Shown piece by piece: positions 22,711 through 49,798 of a stretch of DNA of 64,000 bases (within the stretch, counting starts at the first letter, position 1; each line of letters begins with the position of its first letter). Source of the stretch: Maylandia zebra. Taxonomy: Eukaryota > Chordata > Actinopteri > Cichliformes > Cichlidae. Under the pieces are notes generated by a model. The model worked only from the letters and a program-made list of their open reading frames with translations. It did not search any database and was not told the DNA's origin. The position numbers and the translations under genes were made by a program. The stretch is from contig NC_135176.1 in assembly GCF_041146795.1 (NCBI RefSeq), positions 24,129,286-24,193,285 of the forward strand, given 5' to 3'.

Positions 22711-24195
22711 TGGCTGTGGTCTGCTCGCATCAACAACCCCCACACTCCTCAGCTTCCTCCAGAGCCGTTACGATCATCCTCATCAGCTGACATCAGTTTT
22801 ATGTACACCCCCTCCCCCTGAGGTTCATTTGATGTTACAGAAAAAGGAGCAAGTTGAAGGCATCGATCCCTCCCCTACCCCACCCTATCCTCAGTAGGAC
22901 AGTAGCTGTCTCTTAGTTCAGAGGCTGGATTCGTCAATATCTGCATTTTTACGGTCACAAAGTCCTTCTCAAAGAGATCTGTCACGTGACATTACATTAA
23001 GCTGAGGACACAAGCCAATTTGAAGGATCCAGTCACTGAACTGGTGACCAAAAATCCACCAGCTTTAGAACACATAGTAGCGAGCAATGCTAAGGTGCAT
23101 GCAAAAACAAAACAATAAAAAAATGATTGCGGTTCTTTGGCTCCACCTGCTGCAGTTAAAACTCAACTGAAGTGATTATCATACTTTATGGATAAGTAAC
23201 TCCATAGCGATGACAATCTGACATACTTTTACTCTTAAAGCTTCACCATCACATCCATCTCCTGGAAATGTTATCACCCATTTATAAGAACCACAAGAGG
23301 GGAGCAAGGACCAACTGCCACCCAACCTGACCAGCAGAACCTCAGATTCCAAGAGGCATGGATTCACTTTCAATAGCTGCCATTACACAGTCTGACTCTA
23401 AGTTTCCCCCTTTTTCTTCCCCAAACATTTTCATGAATACTTGTGCAGCTTCTTTGACAAAAAATATATAAATATATATTTCCAGCAGTTTTAAAAGTTC
23501 ACATTACTTTTAGGCACTTTCAGGCTGTCAATCTATGGCTTCACCAACTGTTACATTGTTTGTGTTTTTGCATAATTAGTGGTATTTTTTTGTATGAATC
23601 TCATGATTTTTAAGGTCAGGCTTTCTACAGGTGGGAATCCCTCAGAAGAGTGTTATTGTCTTTTAAGTCTTGTTTTCCTTTGAACATTTTCCAGCGCAGC
23701 AGATTAAACTGAGACCAAATGGGTACTATTATATTGCATTGTGTTGTAAAGTTTTATAATTAAACTTTTATATGGTTTTGTGTAAAAAAAAAAAATTTTA
23801 AAAAAAAGTTTAAAAAATATTCTTTTTAAAAAAAGTTAGTTTCTACCATTTCTTAAAGCAATACATTCGTTTGTCTTGTGCAAAGTTTTTTTTGTCAAGT
23901 GTCATGGTCTTACTCTGCATTTTTACAGCTAACGTAACAGACATTTTGATTTTTTTAATAAGGCTTTAATTTTCTTTTCTGCTTAGTTTCTACTCTGTGG
24001 ACAAACTAGAAGCTGAGTTTTTTTGTACAGCAATATAGTTTCCCTCCACCAGAGAGAGCTATTGTGCTAGAAGTAGTTTGCAATAGTGGCAGCACCTCAA
24101 AGATGTCCAGCATTTTATTTTATTTTTTCTTTTAAATGCCTTTGATGTGTTATTGTGTTTTTGATTGTTGTAATAAAGTGTTTTGACTATCTGGT
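22711..24195 (+). other. TCF7: TCF7 3' UTR and poly(A) region
   Basis: From the stop codon to about 18 bases past AATAAA (24172-24177), the last signal before the opposing SKP1 transcript. An earlier AATAAA lies at 23114-23119. The distal half is AU-rich with runs of A and T. The end is inferred from the signal and from the neighbour gene, not from transcripts. Confidence 0.6.
24172..24177 (+). terminator. TCF7: TCF7 distal poly(A) signal AATAAA
   Basis: Canonical hexamer followed by a GT-rich stretch (gtgttttgac). It lies only 95 bases from the opposing SKP1 signal. Confidence 0.6.
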
Positions 24196-24249
24196 CCACG
24201 ATTCCTTGAGATTTAGACCCCCACCAACCACAACTAAAAACAAAAAGTG

Positions 24250-24965
24250 ACAGACACCATCCATTTAATGTTTTATTTACTCCTTCAGTATGTTTGAGCA
24301 TCCCAAAAACCAGCATCAGAGCTTAACTGGGAAAAGTTTTCAATTCGCTACAACAGCGCATGTGTTACCCAACGCTGCGTGATAACACAAGTACTTCGAG
24401 TCCAGGGGGACATTATGCATTTAAAAACAAAGTAATCATTCTACCTCAAACTTCACTTTTCCTATAAACGTCTCCTTGACATGGTTTCACAAAATGGACA
24501 CATTTACAGAGCAAAAAGAAGAAAACAAATTCACCCTCGCATATCCATTGTCAAAAAATGCATTTTATTCATTCACTTAACCTAAAAGAAAACAATGTCA
24601 AGTTTAAAAAAAACAAACAAAAAAAAAAAAAGGCAGAGCAGTTAATAACAGGGGAAATCTGAGGAGTCTTCGAATCTTTAAAAGGATACAAAGCCGTGAA
24701 ACCAGGACCATTTATTTTATGTCAATACACAACGTGAGTGTGCGCAAACAGAAGAGAGCTTGGCTTTAAATTAATGACACCACACAGGCAAGTTAAAATA
24801 GTCATGCTATTATCAGAAATTAAGGAAAAGTGATGGTGGTGGGGGAGCGATGGATGTGGCTCTAAATATACTAAATGTAAATATTAACAAGTATGAACAA
24901 CGCCAGTGCAACCAGTTAGCAGAGAGAATCCTTTTCAGTGTGGTAGTGTTGGCAAGATCTTCCTC
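24250..24965 (-). other. SKP1: SKP1 3' UTR
   Basis: From the TAA at 24966-24968 (reverse strand) down to the distal poly(A) signal. AT-rich, no open frame of note. The exact end is inferred. Confidence 0.5.
24272..24277 (-). terminator. SKP1: SKP1 poly(A) signal AATAAA (reverse strand)
   Basis: TTTATT on the plus strand, i.e. AATAAA for SKP1, about 690 nt beyond its stop codon. Other reverse AATAAA hexamers (e.g. near 24,551 and 24,709) could be used as proximal sites. Confidence 0.5.
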
Positions 24966-30775
<5,810 letters not shown>

Positions 30776-30779
30776 CTAT

Positions 30780-31570
30780 AAGGCAACACGTTAAGATATT
30801 AAAAGCCTGTGCAAGGAGACAACACTTCTGAAAAAACAAACTTACGAACCTTAGTAGTGAACACGCATTAGCATCTGCTATTCTACGTCTGGGAGTTAAT
30901 GTGTCAGCTATCGCAAAAAAGATCGTTTACATGATTATTAGTCGAATACGGTAATAATATCCCACTAAATAAATAACTAAAAATTACCTGTGCGGACCTT
31001 AGTATTAGACAAACTCAAAACAAACGTTAAAGCTTACCTCGAGCTAACCAACGATTAGCTACCGACGACACGGGCTAAACAGCGGCAATGCTAGTCGAGC
31101 AGCTACCTTTTATTTGAATACAGTTTATAGACAACTGAAGCTGTTGCGTGTTATTACTTAAAACACATAAAAGTTGTCTTCGCTGCTTTTTGCTCAACCA
31201 TAATATTTTAATATTATCGGTTAAAATTTAGGCTAACCAGGAAGCTAGCGTTACCATGCACAATGTTATAGCTAAGCTAACGCCTAATGTCGACGTTAGT
31301 TGAGGCCTCTTAGCAGCCACAGCGAGGCTCTTCAAATAAAGACACAAGCAAAATTAAACAAAGAGCAGTTCATCCCAAGCTGCAAAACTCAACCTGGGCT
31401 AACTAAGCTACGTACCGTGACTGTTTTAACGCTAATCCAGAGGTCAATTTCCTCTGTAGTCAGCAGCAGCACCCGACAGACGCGCAAACACAGACAACCG
31501 GTGGTAGTCCCTGGACCAACCTAAGAGCCTGAGCCTGCCTTCCGGCGACTAATACGCCTTTTTTCTTCGT
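30780..31570 (-). promoter_or_regulatory. SKP1: SKP1 promoter and non-coding first exon region
   Basis: A reverse-strand donor (cacg|gtacgt at 31414-31415) makes a plausible 5' UTR exon starting between about 31,420 and 31,560. Alternative donors are present near 31,041 and 30,988. CpG density is raised from about 31,420 to 31,560, and an ETS-type CCGGAAG lies near 31,539. The transcription start is not determined. Confidence 0.4.
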
Positions 31571-31734
31571 AGTGGAGGGGTTAAGTATGGGCTCAAATTA
31601 TCCACCCTTCTTTGACTGGTAATCTCAGGGTCCTTCTGCCTTTGGTATTCTGAAATATCCCAAGTCTCTTAAATTATTCCAAGATATATGTATAAGTATA
31701 ATGTGATAGGCATGTTAGGTTTGCATACTTTCCC

Positions 31735-32723
31735 CCCGTATATTAGCATAGAACAGGATAGCCCTTTATTGTCATTGTACGTGTACAACGAAATTGTGGG
31801 TGCTCCACACCAACTGTGGCGGACAGCAAGAATAAAAAGCAAACAGAAGAAATATATACAGCCAAGAGGGAATGTATACAAAACAATATACAATATACAA
31901 AACAACTCACACATTAGAGAGATAGTGTTTGTTGACAGCCCGAAAGACCCAGGGGAAGAAGCTGTTTGTGAGTCTGGAGGTGTGGCCTCCACTGATCTGA
32001 GGCACCGACCAGAGGCCAGCAGGTCAAACAGGTGGTGAGCGGGGTGCAAGGGGTCACCTGTCTTGGTTTTCCTTAGACAGGAGGACCTAGTGATGGTCTC
32101 CAGGGGTGGAGACCATCCAATTATATTTTGGGTGGTGTTAATTACCCTCTGGGCAGCCTGTTCTCAGTTGTGGCCTCTGCCTACCCAGGCAGTAGGAGAG
32201 CACGCTCTCCACTGAGGAGCGGTAGAAAGCCAGCAGCAGCTTCTGCTGCAGGTTATCCTGGCTAAGGACAAGGAGGAAGTGCAGCCACTGCTGTGCCTTC
32301 CTTACCAGGATGTTGGTGTTGTGGCTGTAGGTGAGATCAGCAGAGATGTGGGTGCCCAGAAACCTGAAGATGAAGACAGAGTCAACCTGTTCTCCATTTA
32401 TAATGAGAGGGTAGTGGACTTGTCTGTGCCTCCTGAAGTCCATTATGAGTTCTTTTCTTTTAAGGACTTTCAGCTTCAGGTTATTTTCTGACCACCAGCA
32501 GGACAAGTGGTGGTCTCAAACTGAGCAAAGAAGGTGTTGAGCTCCTCTGCAAGTTTGAGGCTGCTGTTAAGGGTTGGAAGGCTCTGGCCATGTAGTTGGC
32601 GAGGGCTTGGATGCCTCTCCACGCCTGGTGGGGGTTGTTAAAGCGTACATTGGCCCACTTTAATGCTGTCCTACCTTTTCTAGACTGTTTTTTACTAAGA
32701 CAGTCTAGCAAAGTCTCAAACAT
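31735..32723 (-). mobile_element. L2-clade LINE 3' fragment with internal deletion
   Basis: On the reverse strand 32,723-32,520 reads RFNNPHQAWRGIQALANY and PLTAAS, the segment before the RT core. It joins almost directly to WWSENNLKLKVLKRKELIMD, FRFLGTHISADLTYSHNT and KAQQWLHFLLVLSQ, the RT C-terminal part. HPAHHLFDLLASGRC follows. The catalytic core with the polymerase aspartates is missing. The 3' end is the 'acaatgacaataaagggct' tail near 31,760. Confidence 0.75.
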
Positions 32724-32779
32724 TTGAGATGTTTAACATTGCTGTGTAATTATAATCTTTTTCTTCTGGTTGTTCCCTT

Positions 32780-33255
32780 TAACAATCTGCTGAGCATCAT
32801 CTCAATCATCACCCCAGTATCCTGTCCTGTCAGAAAAACCCTCTGCTTTTCTTCCTTGTCTGTGGTCTTGCTCTTCTGCTGCTGCCTGGGAGCTCCCTAT
32901 TCATCATGCTTTGTCCTGTATATCAACTCTGTCTTCTCTGCACATGTCCAAAAAATCTCAGCTTCGCCTCTCTAACTTTATCTCCAAACTGCTCAACCTA
33001 AACTGTCCCTGTGCTATACCAATTTCTAATCCTGTCCATCCTGCTCACTCCCAAATAAAAAATCTGAACATCTTCGGCTCTGCCACCTCCAGCTAAGCCT
33101 CCTCTCTTGTTTGGGGTCACTGTTTCCATATCATATAACCACCTGCTCCCCCTTGTGCACTCTTTTCTTCACTGTCCGTTGTTTTGGATGGTCGACCGTT
33201 ATACCTGTCCCCCCTGGATAAGCAGAAAAGAATGGATTGATGGATGTATAGCGCT
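32780..33255 (-). mobile_element. RTE-type LINE fragment
   Basis: The reverse strand reads YDMETVTPNKR, then GRAEDVQIFYLGVSRMDRIR and later FLDMCREDR. These correspond to the C-terminal end of fish RTE-type LINE proteins (GLETVALTKR...LRFSLGVTRMDRIRN from memory). Near 33,217 'tggataagcagaaaagaatg' and a short gatg tail follow. Stops are frequent. Confidence 0.6.
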
Positions 33256-33909
33256 ACATACTATTCTAATCAGTTCAGCTATATTGTTATAGTTTGTGTT
33301 TAACCCAGTTATTATAACAAAGAAATTTCTCAGCTTTTGAAGCTAAAAGCATGCCTCGTCGTTTCGAACACGACAGGAAGGTTAATCATTTCAATGACTT
33401 TAATTGTTTATAAATCAGTGCAATAAATTCTGTTATTCTAAATGCTATCTTAAATATAAAGATATTCACGAATATAAGATTCACTTGGGATAGATTATAT
33501 TAAATAAGCCTTGTTTCATACAGTAATTTCCAAATTATATCCCTGCATGTGGTGTTTATCAAACCGCAGCGTTTATTGTAGTATTTAGAGCTACCATTGG
33601 ATGGCGCTTTTCCCCTATTACGGATCCTCTCAAGCGGTTTCCATGGTGCGCTCAAGTGTTCATTGAAAGTCATCCTTGAATTGATGCCACTTAATTTCAA
33701 AATAGTAAGTCATCACAGCACTTTAGCTGCAGTAGGACACAAAAAAATTCACAGTGGGTGTTATGACAGCTAAAAACTTTAATTTAAAAAATAAAAAGTC
33801 AGATACAGTCAACATTTTAATAAATTGTAATGTATTAGTTCTATAAGCATCCAAGTTCATAAAAGATCACTTATCTTTGGGGATATTAATGTTCTTTGAG
33901 GTTTCACCT

Positions 33910-34470
33910 CATAATTTGTGGAGTGGTCTAGGAGCAATCACCTGCTTCAGAATGTGAACAAGACCAGAAAGATGGTGCTTGACTTCAGAAAGGAAGAGGA
34001 CAGCTCCACTGCCGGTACTCACCCTGTTAATGTGGTTGAGGAGTGCAGGTACCTGGGCTTCTACATAGACAACAGGTTGTATACCAGAATGAGAAGGGCA
34101 AGCTTGGTTTCCTCAAAAATCAATGGATGCAGCAAAGTAATGAAGACTTTTTATCACTGAGATGTAGTGACTGATGTTCCCTGTACTGTGGTTGGCTGGG
34201 GGAGGAGCAGCTTTAGAGCTGAGATACCAACTGAGTAAATTAACTGCCTAGCAAGGCTAGCTCTGTGATTAGCAGCAAACTGGACACTTTTGAAGCACTG
34301 GTGGAGAGCAAACCATCATGGTGGATCCTGACCACCTTCTCTAACAGTCTGTTTCAGCTCTGCTGAGACAAGGACAGCCATCGGAAGTCTTAACCACATG
34401 CTATCACCTTCTATAAAACAGTGATATCTGGCTGAGAGGCATCTGCCAGATTTTATTATTGGCTTTGCAT
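33910..34470 (+). mobile_element. L2/Rex-type LINE fragment (RT C-terminus)
   Basis: The plus strand reads WSRSNHLLQNVNKTRKMVLD, FRKEE, EECRYLGFYIDNRL, then KTFYH followed by eroded sequence. This is the same domain as at 48,868-49,523 and from a related family, but badly decayed. It lies between SKP1 and the PPP2CA 3' end. Confidence 0.65.
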
Positions 34471-34769
34471 CATCACTTAAATTGCTATAACAAAAAATAA
34501 TTCCCCAAATATGAGATAAAGTACTTATCATCATAAGTAAAACACTTCTAATTAGCATTCCTAAGAGATAAAAGATTTAAAAAAAAAAAAATAACTGGGT
34601 GCTCACGTTCATACTTGAAATCCATCGCTGGGAAAATGCAAAATTGTGGTAAATGTTGGCATCAATGTACATTGAAATTTAATCCCAGGACAATGCAAGG
34701 ACAGTGTAATTCAAACCATAACATATGAGGACAAACAAACAAGCAAAAACACAAGAGCATATTCACATC

Positions 34770-35493
34770 AAGAAGCCACCTTCGTCTTTATTAATAAAAT
34801 TGTTTGGTTAATACAGATGCTGTAGCTCAGAGGGAGTCAGTGAGCTGAAGTGGATGAACACTCCATGTAATCTTAAACACCAAGCTGTGTGACTGCAAAA
34901 AACAAAACAAAGCAAAAAAAAATAATTAATTAAAAAAACAAGAACAAGAAACCTTGTGTAGAGCTTGGGTTGGGAAGAAGAAAAAAAAGGGAAAAAAACA
35001 AACAAACATCTGTAGTGTGAAATCTTTTCCATATTTTGACATATGTTACATTTCTTTTCATTTACAAAAGTGCAAACAGATCACGTTCAGATCTACTCAA
35101 TATAAGCCATGGCGCGTGGGACTCAAACAGCCGCATTCAGAGTAGCAAAATTTATGTCTTGGACCTCGGTGCCATCAGTCCAGCTACACAGTAACAGGAA
35201 AGGGAATTTAAACATTTCTGTTTTGTTTTTTCCATATAATGGGAAGATTCGCAATACAAGTCCTCGGCAATGGATATTGTTATGATTATGGCACACACTT
35301 TTTGGTCCATCCTCAGACACGGACATTGTTTTTTGCTAAATGCTTAAATAGTTGTTTTTTTCGTGTGTGTTGATATACAATGTGTACCGGTGTGCCTCCT
35401 GCTCCACCCCAAGTCTCTCACCCTCCCAGTTCATGTTGTCATCAGTTGAAAGTCATACTGTACAAATGTCAAAGGGCAATCAATAATCAGAGT
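34770..35493 (-). other. PPP2CA: PPP2CA 3' UTR with poly(A) signal
   Basis: From the stop codon to just past a reverse-strand AATAAA (TTTATT at 34787-34792). AT-rich with A-runs. The end is inferred from the signal. Confidence 0.6.
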
Positions 35494-45029
<9,536 letters not shown>

Positions 45030-45320
45030 TTCTGTGTGTTTTCGGGTTTGCTGCAGTTTGTCACGTTAGCTAATTCGGGTTAGGAGACGACTCTCCCAGA
45101 GGTTACCGTCTCTCGAGGGCTTACAAAATGGCCACAGTAGAAGCTAATCACTCTCTTACTAATAGGCGCATGTATCGCTAACTGCCAGATCACTGTGATG
45201 ATTTGACTGAATTGAAACTGGGAGAGGGAGGGAGAGGTGACAGTTAAGGATCCACCCTTGTCGAGCCGCTGGCGAGCAAATAACAAACTTCCGGTTGTGC
45301 TTCGAAATAAAAGCTTCTCG
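45030..45320 (-). promoter_or_regulatory. PPP2CA: PPP2CA proximal promoter / 5' UTR
   Basis: Upstream of the start codon, an ETS/GABP-type CCGGAAGT lies on the gene strand (45287-45294) and a YY1-like AAAATGGCC on the other (45125-45133). Both are common near starts of TATA-less housekeeping genes. The start site itself is not determinable. Confidence 0.4.
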
Positions 45321-46434
45321 GCGGACAAGTTCTGAAATACACCCTTACCTAAAAGAAAAAAATAAGAAGAAGAACTTGCTAGGCTTAAACATAACAACAA
45401 TGCAACTAGAAAAAACTAGCATCCGGCAAATAATCGAAAAAAAATAATAAGAGTCTTTAATTGACCACCTTTTACAACTTTTCTACGTATGTAAATTTTA
45501 ATTTTATGTAAACAGCTCAAGTAAACATGGTCTGAATAAATTTCTGCCACACTCTGAAACTTACACAGTGACAAAGGTTGGTAAATATACATAACATATA
45601 TCCCAGAATGTCGTCTATTATGGTAGATGTTTGAGGATATATTATTTTTATGATGATTGTTATTATTATGTGAAGATTGCGTCAGACTAGGGTATTGTTG
45701 AAAAATCTAATAATTTCCGGTCTAACGCTGTGTGGTCTACCTTTACTAAAAACAGAGCGCCGCCCGAAGCAACCAGAGACCTATGAAGGCTACTCACTGA
45801 TTGGTTCGCTGAGCTGCTTCCTGTGCAGTTTCATTGGCTCGCTGTTTATTGGGGAAGTTACTAACACAAACCAAAGAGAATACGTCATGGCTCTGTGAAA
45901 GCATGCCGTGCATTTCACGTTGTGGCCATGATGTCACTGTTTTACCTCCTTGTTGTCAAGGCCAAAAAATGTAAACAAAACAAAAGACAGCGTTGTCTTT
46001 TAACCACGCTTTCTTTAACAGGCTTACCTTCCGCATTGTATTCATTCCTCTCAGTTTTCGGTCATAAATAAAGGTCGCTAGGCCCATTTAAAGGAGTTTA
46101 TTGTTTGTGTACGGTATCAGCAAAACTGCCAAGTGATCTCACTCAGACTCAGTCCTAAAGCCAGTGACTTTCTAACAAAAACAACGATTAAAGATTCGTT
46201 GATAATATAATACATCTGTGCGTCACAATGTGCACTCATGATTCATCACTGTAATAAACATAATCAGAGTTAATCTTTCACAAAAAGTTCTCTCTTCACA
46301 GAAACACCAAGTTCACCTTTAAATAACACTATATTTCCAAACCATATTTACCTATATTGAATCGTTTATGAGGCACTTTATAAAAACTACAGTTCCCAGG
46401 TCAATTTATTTAATTGCCTGTATTTAGGCATGTC
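45321..46434. other. Upstream of PPP2CA, CCAAT/CRE-like cluster
   Basis: Three ATTGG (reverse CCAAT) motifs at 45800, 45833 and 45848 and TACGTCA at 45881 lie within 90 bp. A 73-aa frame covers them but resembles no protein I know. The rest is AT-rich without features. Confidence 0.35.
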
Positions 46435-46523
46435 CCTTCGATAGCTCAGTTGGTAGAGCGGAGGACTGTAGGTATATGATAGCAGGAATCCTTAGGTCGC
46501 TGGTTCAACTCCGGCTCGAAGGA
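46435..46523 (+). tRNA. tRNA-Tyr (anticodon GTA) with 16-nt intron
   Basis: The acceptor stem CCTTCGA (46435-46441) pairs with TCGAAGG (46516-46522), discriminator A at 46523. The D arm is GCTC-AGTTGGTA-GAGC, the anticodon stem GAGGA/TCCTT with loop CTGTAGA, the T arm GCTGG-TTCAACT-CCGGC. Anticodon GTA is at 46468-46470. The intron 46472-46487 sits one base 3' of the anticodon, the canonical place, and vertebrate tRNA-Tyr genes normally carry one. A T5 run (46525-46530 region) follows as Pol III terminator. The T loop has TTCAA rather than the usual TTCGA. CCA is not encoded, as expected. All stems pair, so it looks functional. Confidence 0.93.
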
Positions 46524-47183
46524 GCTTTTTGGGTGCTTTGAGTACTCCGGGATAGTAGAAAAACACTAAATAAGAATCAGTCCATTTACCATTTACTATA
46601 TGTGAATTAATCAGCATGGTCAAGCCCCTTCTGTTCTTTGAAATTATGCAAAAGGACTCAGTGACTGAGGGTGAGAGCAACAATTCAGGAAATATTTCGA
46701 ACTAGAAAAATGGGGGGGGGGGGGATAAGCTTTAATTGTGAACATTGTTCATCCCATACCAAGCAGTTTGTTAGAATGTGGCAACAACCTTTTTGGGATG
46801 AATTTGCTGACACTTTCAGCAATGACCCTGCAGTCGATTCACAAGAACCTTCTTTATATGTATGACAAACTGAAAGTTTCTGACTGCGGCTTTAACAGTT
46901 TCAATTCAGCATACGACCTGTTGTTCTTCTTTAACTCTAAATATAGACCTATTATATCATACTGTTATGTGAAGTCCAAAGCAGGTCTTCTCTTGTATTG
47001 TGCAAAAACATAAAAGAATGGAGACTTTACTAAGCCTGGTCCCAGTTAATCCCAGACTCAATTAAACTGGTAACATAATAAATCATATTTATTTTAGCTG
47101 GGGGCTCTGTGTGGAGCAGGGATCCCACATCTTTTCTAATCAGCCAGAACAACATTTGTCAGTTTGTCTTTAGTTTATTTTGT

Positions 47184-47217
<34 letters not shown>

Positions 47218-47229
47218 TATACTGGAATT
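46524..47229. other. Intergenic, 13-base G-run and TA repeat
   Basis: Contains G13 (46712-46724) and a 28-bp TA microsatellite (47187-47214). Nothing else recognised. Confidence 0.5.
47187..47214. repeat. (TA)14 microsatellite
   Basis: Uninterrupted TA alternation just outside the left end of the Tc1-like relic. Confidence 0.9.
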
Positions 47230-47239
47230 TGATGATTTC

Positions 47240-48420
47240 ATTTATTAAAGAAAAAAAGCTATCCAAAACTGGCACTATGTAAAAAAGTAATTGCCCCCTA
47301 AATCTAATAACTGGTTGTGCCACCCTTGGCAGTAAGAACTCCAAACAAGTGTTTTCGATAATTGATACTTTCAGTTTGTCTTTTCACTCTTTCACTTTGT
47401 CTCTTTGCTCTTTTACTTTGTGGTGGAAGGACTTTAACCCTCTCTTCTTTGTGAAATTATTTTAATTCAGTCACATTGGAGATTTTCCCAGCATGAATGA
47501 TCTGTTTAAGAAAGTATCAAAGTATCTCAGTTGGATTAAATTTGGGGCTTTGAATGGGCCAAACCCTCGATTTGTTTTGTTTTTTGTTTGTTTGTTTGTT
47601 TGTTTTTCCACAGTTGGACTTCGGTGGTGTGTTTTGGATTATTGTTCCGCTACAAAACCCAAGTGTTCTTGAGCTTCAGAACAGGAACTGATGGACAGAT
47701 ATTTTCCACCAGGATTTTCTGTCAGACAGCAGAATTCATGGTTCAATCATTTACAGCAAGTTGTTCTGGTCCCAAATCAGCAAAACAGCCCAAGACCATC
47801 ACACTACCACCACCATGTTTGACTGTTGGTATGATCTTTCTATGAAATGTTGTGTTAGTTTTACACAGGATTCAACAGGATTCAAACCTTCCACAAAGTT
47901 CAACTTTTCATCATCAGTCAACAAGACATTTTCCCAATAGTCTTGGGGATCATTAAGATTTGTTATTTTTTTGGCAAATGTAAGATGAGCCTTTGTGATG
48001 GTTCATCACTGTTCCAGGTTTTCTCCATTGGTTTTGTAACCCCTTTCAGACTGATAAATGTCAATGACTTTGTTTCTAAGTTGTTTCTTGAGATTGTGAT
48101 ATGATGTGTTGCTTTTTGAGATCTTTTAGCCTATTTCATTTTGTCAGACAGGTTCTATTTAAGTGATTCTTGAGTCAACATGTCTGGCAGCAACCAGGCT
48201 TACGTATCAATAATGAAATTGACATCAGCTTTCCAAAAAAAATGTGGTTAATCACAACTAATTCATTTAACAATGGATAGCTTTTCTCCATAATAAATGT
48301 AATCATCACTTAAATGCTGAATGTTGTTTTCTTTCTCTAAGATTAAAATTTGCTTGATGATCTGAAAAAAAATAATAAATGTTTGACAAATATGTAAAAA
48401 AGCAAAAAAAAAACACAAAC
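47240..48420 (-). mobile_element. Tc1-like transposon relic, reverse strand
   Basis: The plus strand shows the reverse of a well-known fish Tc1 element. It includes 'aaaaagtaattgccccctaa', 'gttgtgccacccttggcag', 'ttggatta' blocks, 'cagcagaattcatggttcaa', 'cagcccaagaccatcacact', 'tttcccaatagtcttgggga' and 'tcagactgataaatgtcaat'. These span most of the transposase. Frames are destroyed, and the 5' part has lost several hundred bases. Ends are approximate. Confidence 0.75.
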
Positions 48421-48464
48421 ACAAACAAATGCTTTTTCTTCTGCTTATCTATGGGTCACGTGTA

Positions 48465-48650
48465 CCAGAACCTTTCCAAACACCAGGGTACACCCTGGAG
48501 GGGCTGCCACAGAGAACCCCTATAATCACATCTGTGGCCAATTTACAATCACCAACTGACCCTGGAAGCATGTCTTTGGACTGTGGGGGGCAGCTCAGCT
48601 GGCCAGTGGATACAAATCCAGGTGTCTTGTGCTAACCATCAAAATGATCC
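48465..48650 (-). repeat. Copy of the teleost interspersed repeat seen at 225
   Basis: 'ccaatttacaatcaccaact', 'agcatgtctttggactgtgg' and 'atccaggtgtcttgtgcta' are the reverse-strand hallmark of the same abundant repeat. Adjoins the Tc1-like relic. Confidence 0.6.
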
Positions 48651-48867
48651 CTTTCCATTTTTGACCTACAGTAGCTGTCTGTTTTGATACTAAAACTGTT
48701 GCCTTAAAGGATTTTCAGGTCATTTACAATTCTGCCTTCAAATTACCACAAGCTCAAGGCAAGCAAGTGCAGTTTTATTGCTATTCCCTTATTTATTACA
48801 TCTGTTGTTTTGCTGCTCTGACTGTAGCTTCTCTGTCATGACTTAACTGTATAGTCTAATTGTTTGT

Positions 48868-49798
48868 GTCAGCAGGAGGTCACCGCTGGTGTAGACTGGT
48901 GTCAGCAGAACCACCTGCTGATCAACGCCGGGAAAACCAAGGAGTTGGTGGTGGACTTCCGGAGACGCAGACACACCACACTGACACCAGTGAACATTGA
49001 GATAGTGGACTCTTATAGGTACCTGGGTGTTCACCTGAATAATAAACTGGACTGGAGCCACAACACTGATGCTCTCTACAGGAAGGGTCAGAGCAGACTC
49101 TACCTGCTGAGGCGGCTGAGGTCATTTGGAGTACAGGGAGCGCTTTTAAAGACCTTCTATGACTCTGTGGTGGCATCTGTCATTTTTCACAGTGTGGTAT
49201 GTTGGAGCAGCAGTTTATCAGCAGCTGACAGGAAGAGGTTGGATAAACTCATCAGGAAGGCCAGCTCTGTTCTGGGATGCACCCTGGACCCAGTGCAGGT
49301 GGTGGGAGACAGAAGGACTCTGGCCAAAATAACATCTCTGATGGACAGAGTCTCCCACCCCATGCATGTAAATGTTGCTGAACTGCAGAGCTCCTTCAGT
49401 GACAGACTGCTGCATCCTCGATGCATGAAGGAGCGTTTCCGCAGGTCCTTCCTCCCTGCAGCTGTCAGACTGTACAATCAGAACTGCCCCCAACAAACAC
49501 AGATGTTTACATCTGAGCTGTAACTGCAACAATTTAATCAACCGATTCACACTATAACCTGGTTTGCCTCTTATCTGTAGTTTTTTTTTAATTTGATAAC
49601 TGTACAGTATCAAATTACTGGTTTATAGTAACCATTGTCCTAATGTAAATATGTAAGAAAAATTGTGTATGTTTCTGTTCTGTGTCCTGTTTGTTGTATA
49701 TGTGTCTTTCTGGCTGCTGTTACAACCAAATTTCCCTTTGTGGGACAATTAAAGGATTATTCTATTCTATTCTATTCAGCTCTATTCTATTCTATTCA
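48868..49798 (+). mobile_element. L2/Rex-type LINE, RT C-terminal part with ATTCT tail
   Basis: An open frame of about 219 codons ends at 49523. It reads VDWCQQNHLLINAGKTKELV, VDFRRR, DSYRYLGVHLNNKLDW, RKGQSRLYLLRRLRSFGVQG, DRKRLDKLIRKASSVLG and RFRRSFLPAAVRLYN. These are the conserved C-terminal part of L2-clade LINE proteins in fish. The RT active site is missing, so it is 5'-truncated as most LINE copies are. A 3' UTR ends in 'gggacaattaaaggattatt' plus an ATTCT microsatellite. It is the least decayed LINE copy here. Confidence 0.85.

Noticed and set aside
22335..22790. Long open frames of 151 aa (+) and 131 aa (-) over the TCF7 last exon
   Set aside because: The TCF7 frame with KKCIRY and matching phase explains the region; the others are GC-composition shadows.
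45677..45898. 73-aa plus-strand frame upstream of PPP2CA
   Set aside because: No recognisable domain or start context; overlaps promoter-like motifs.
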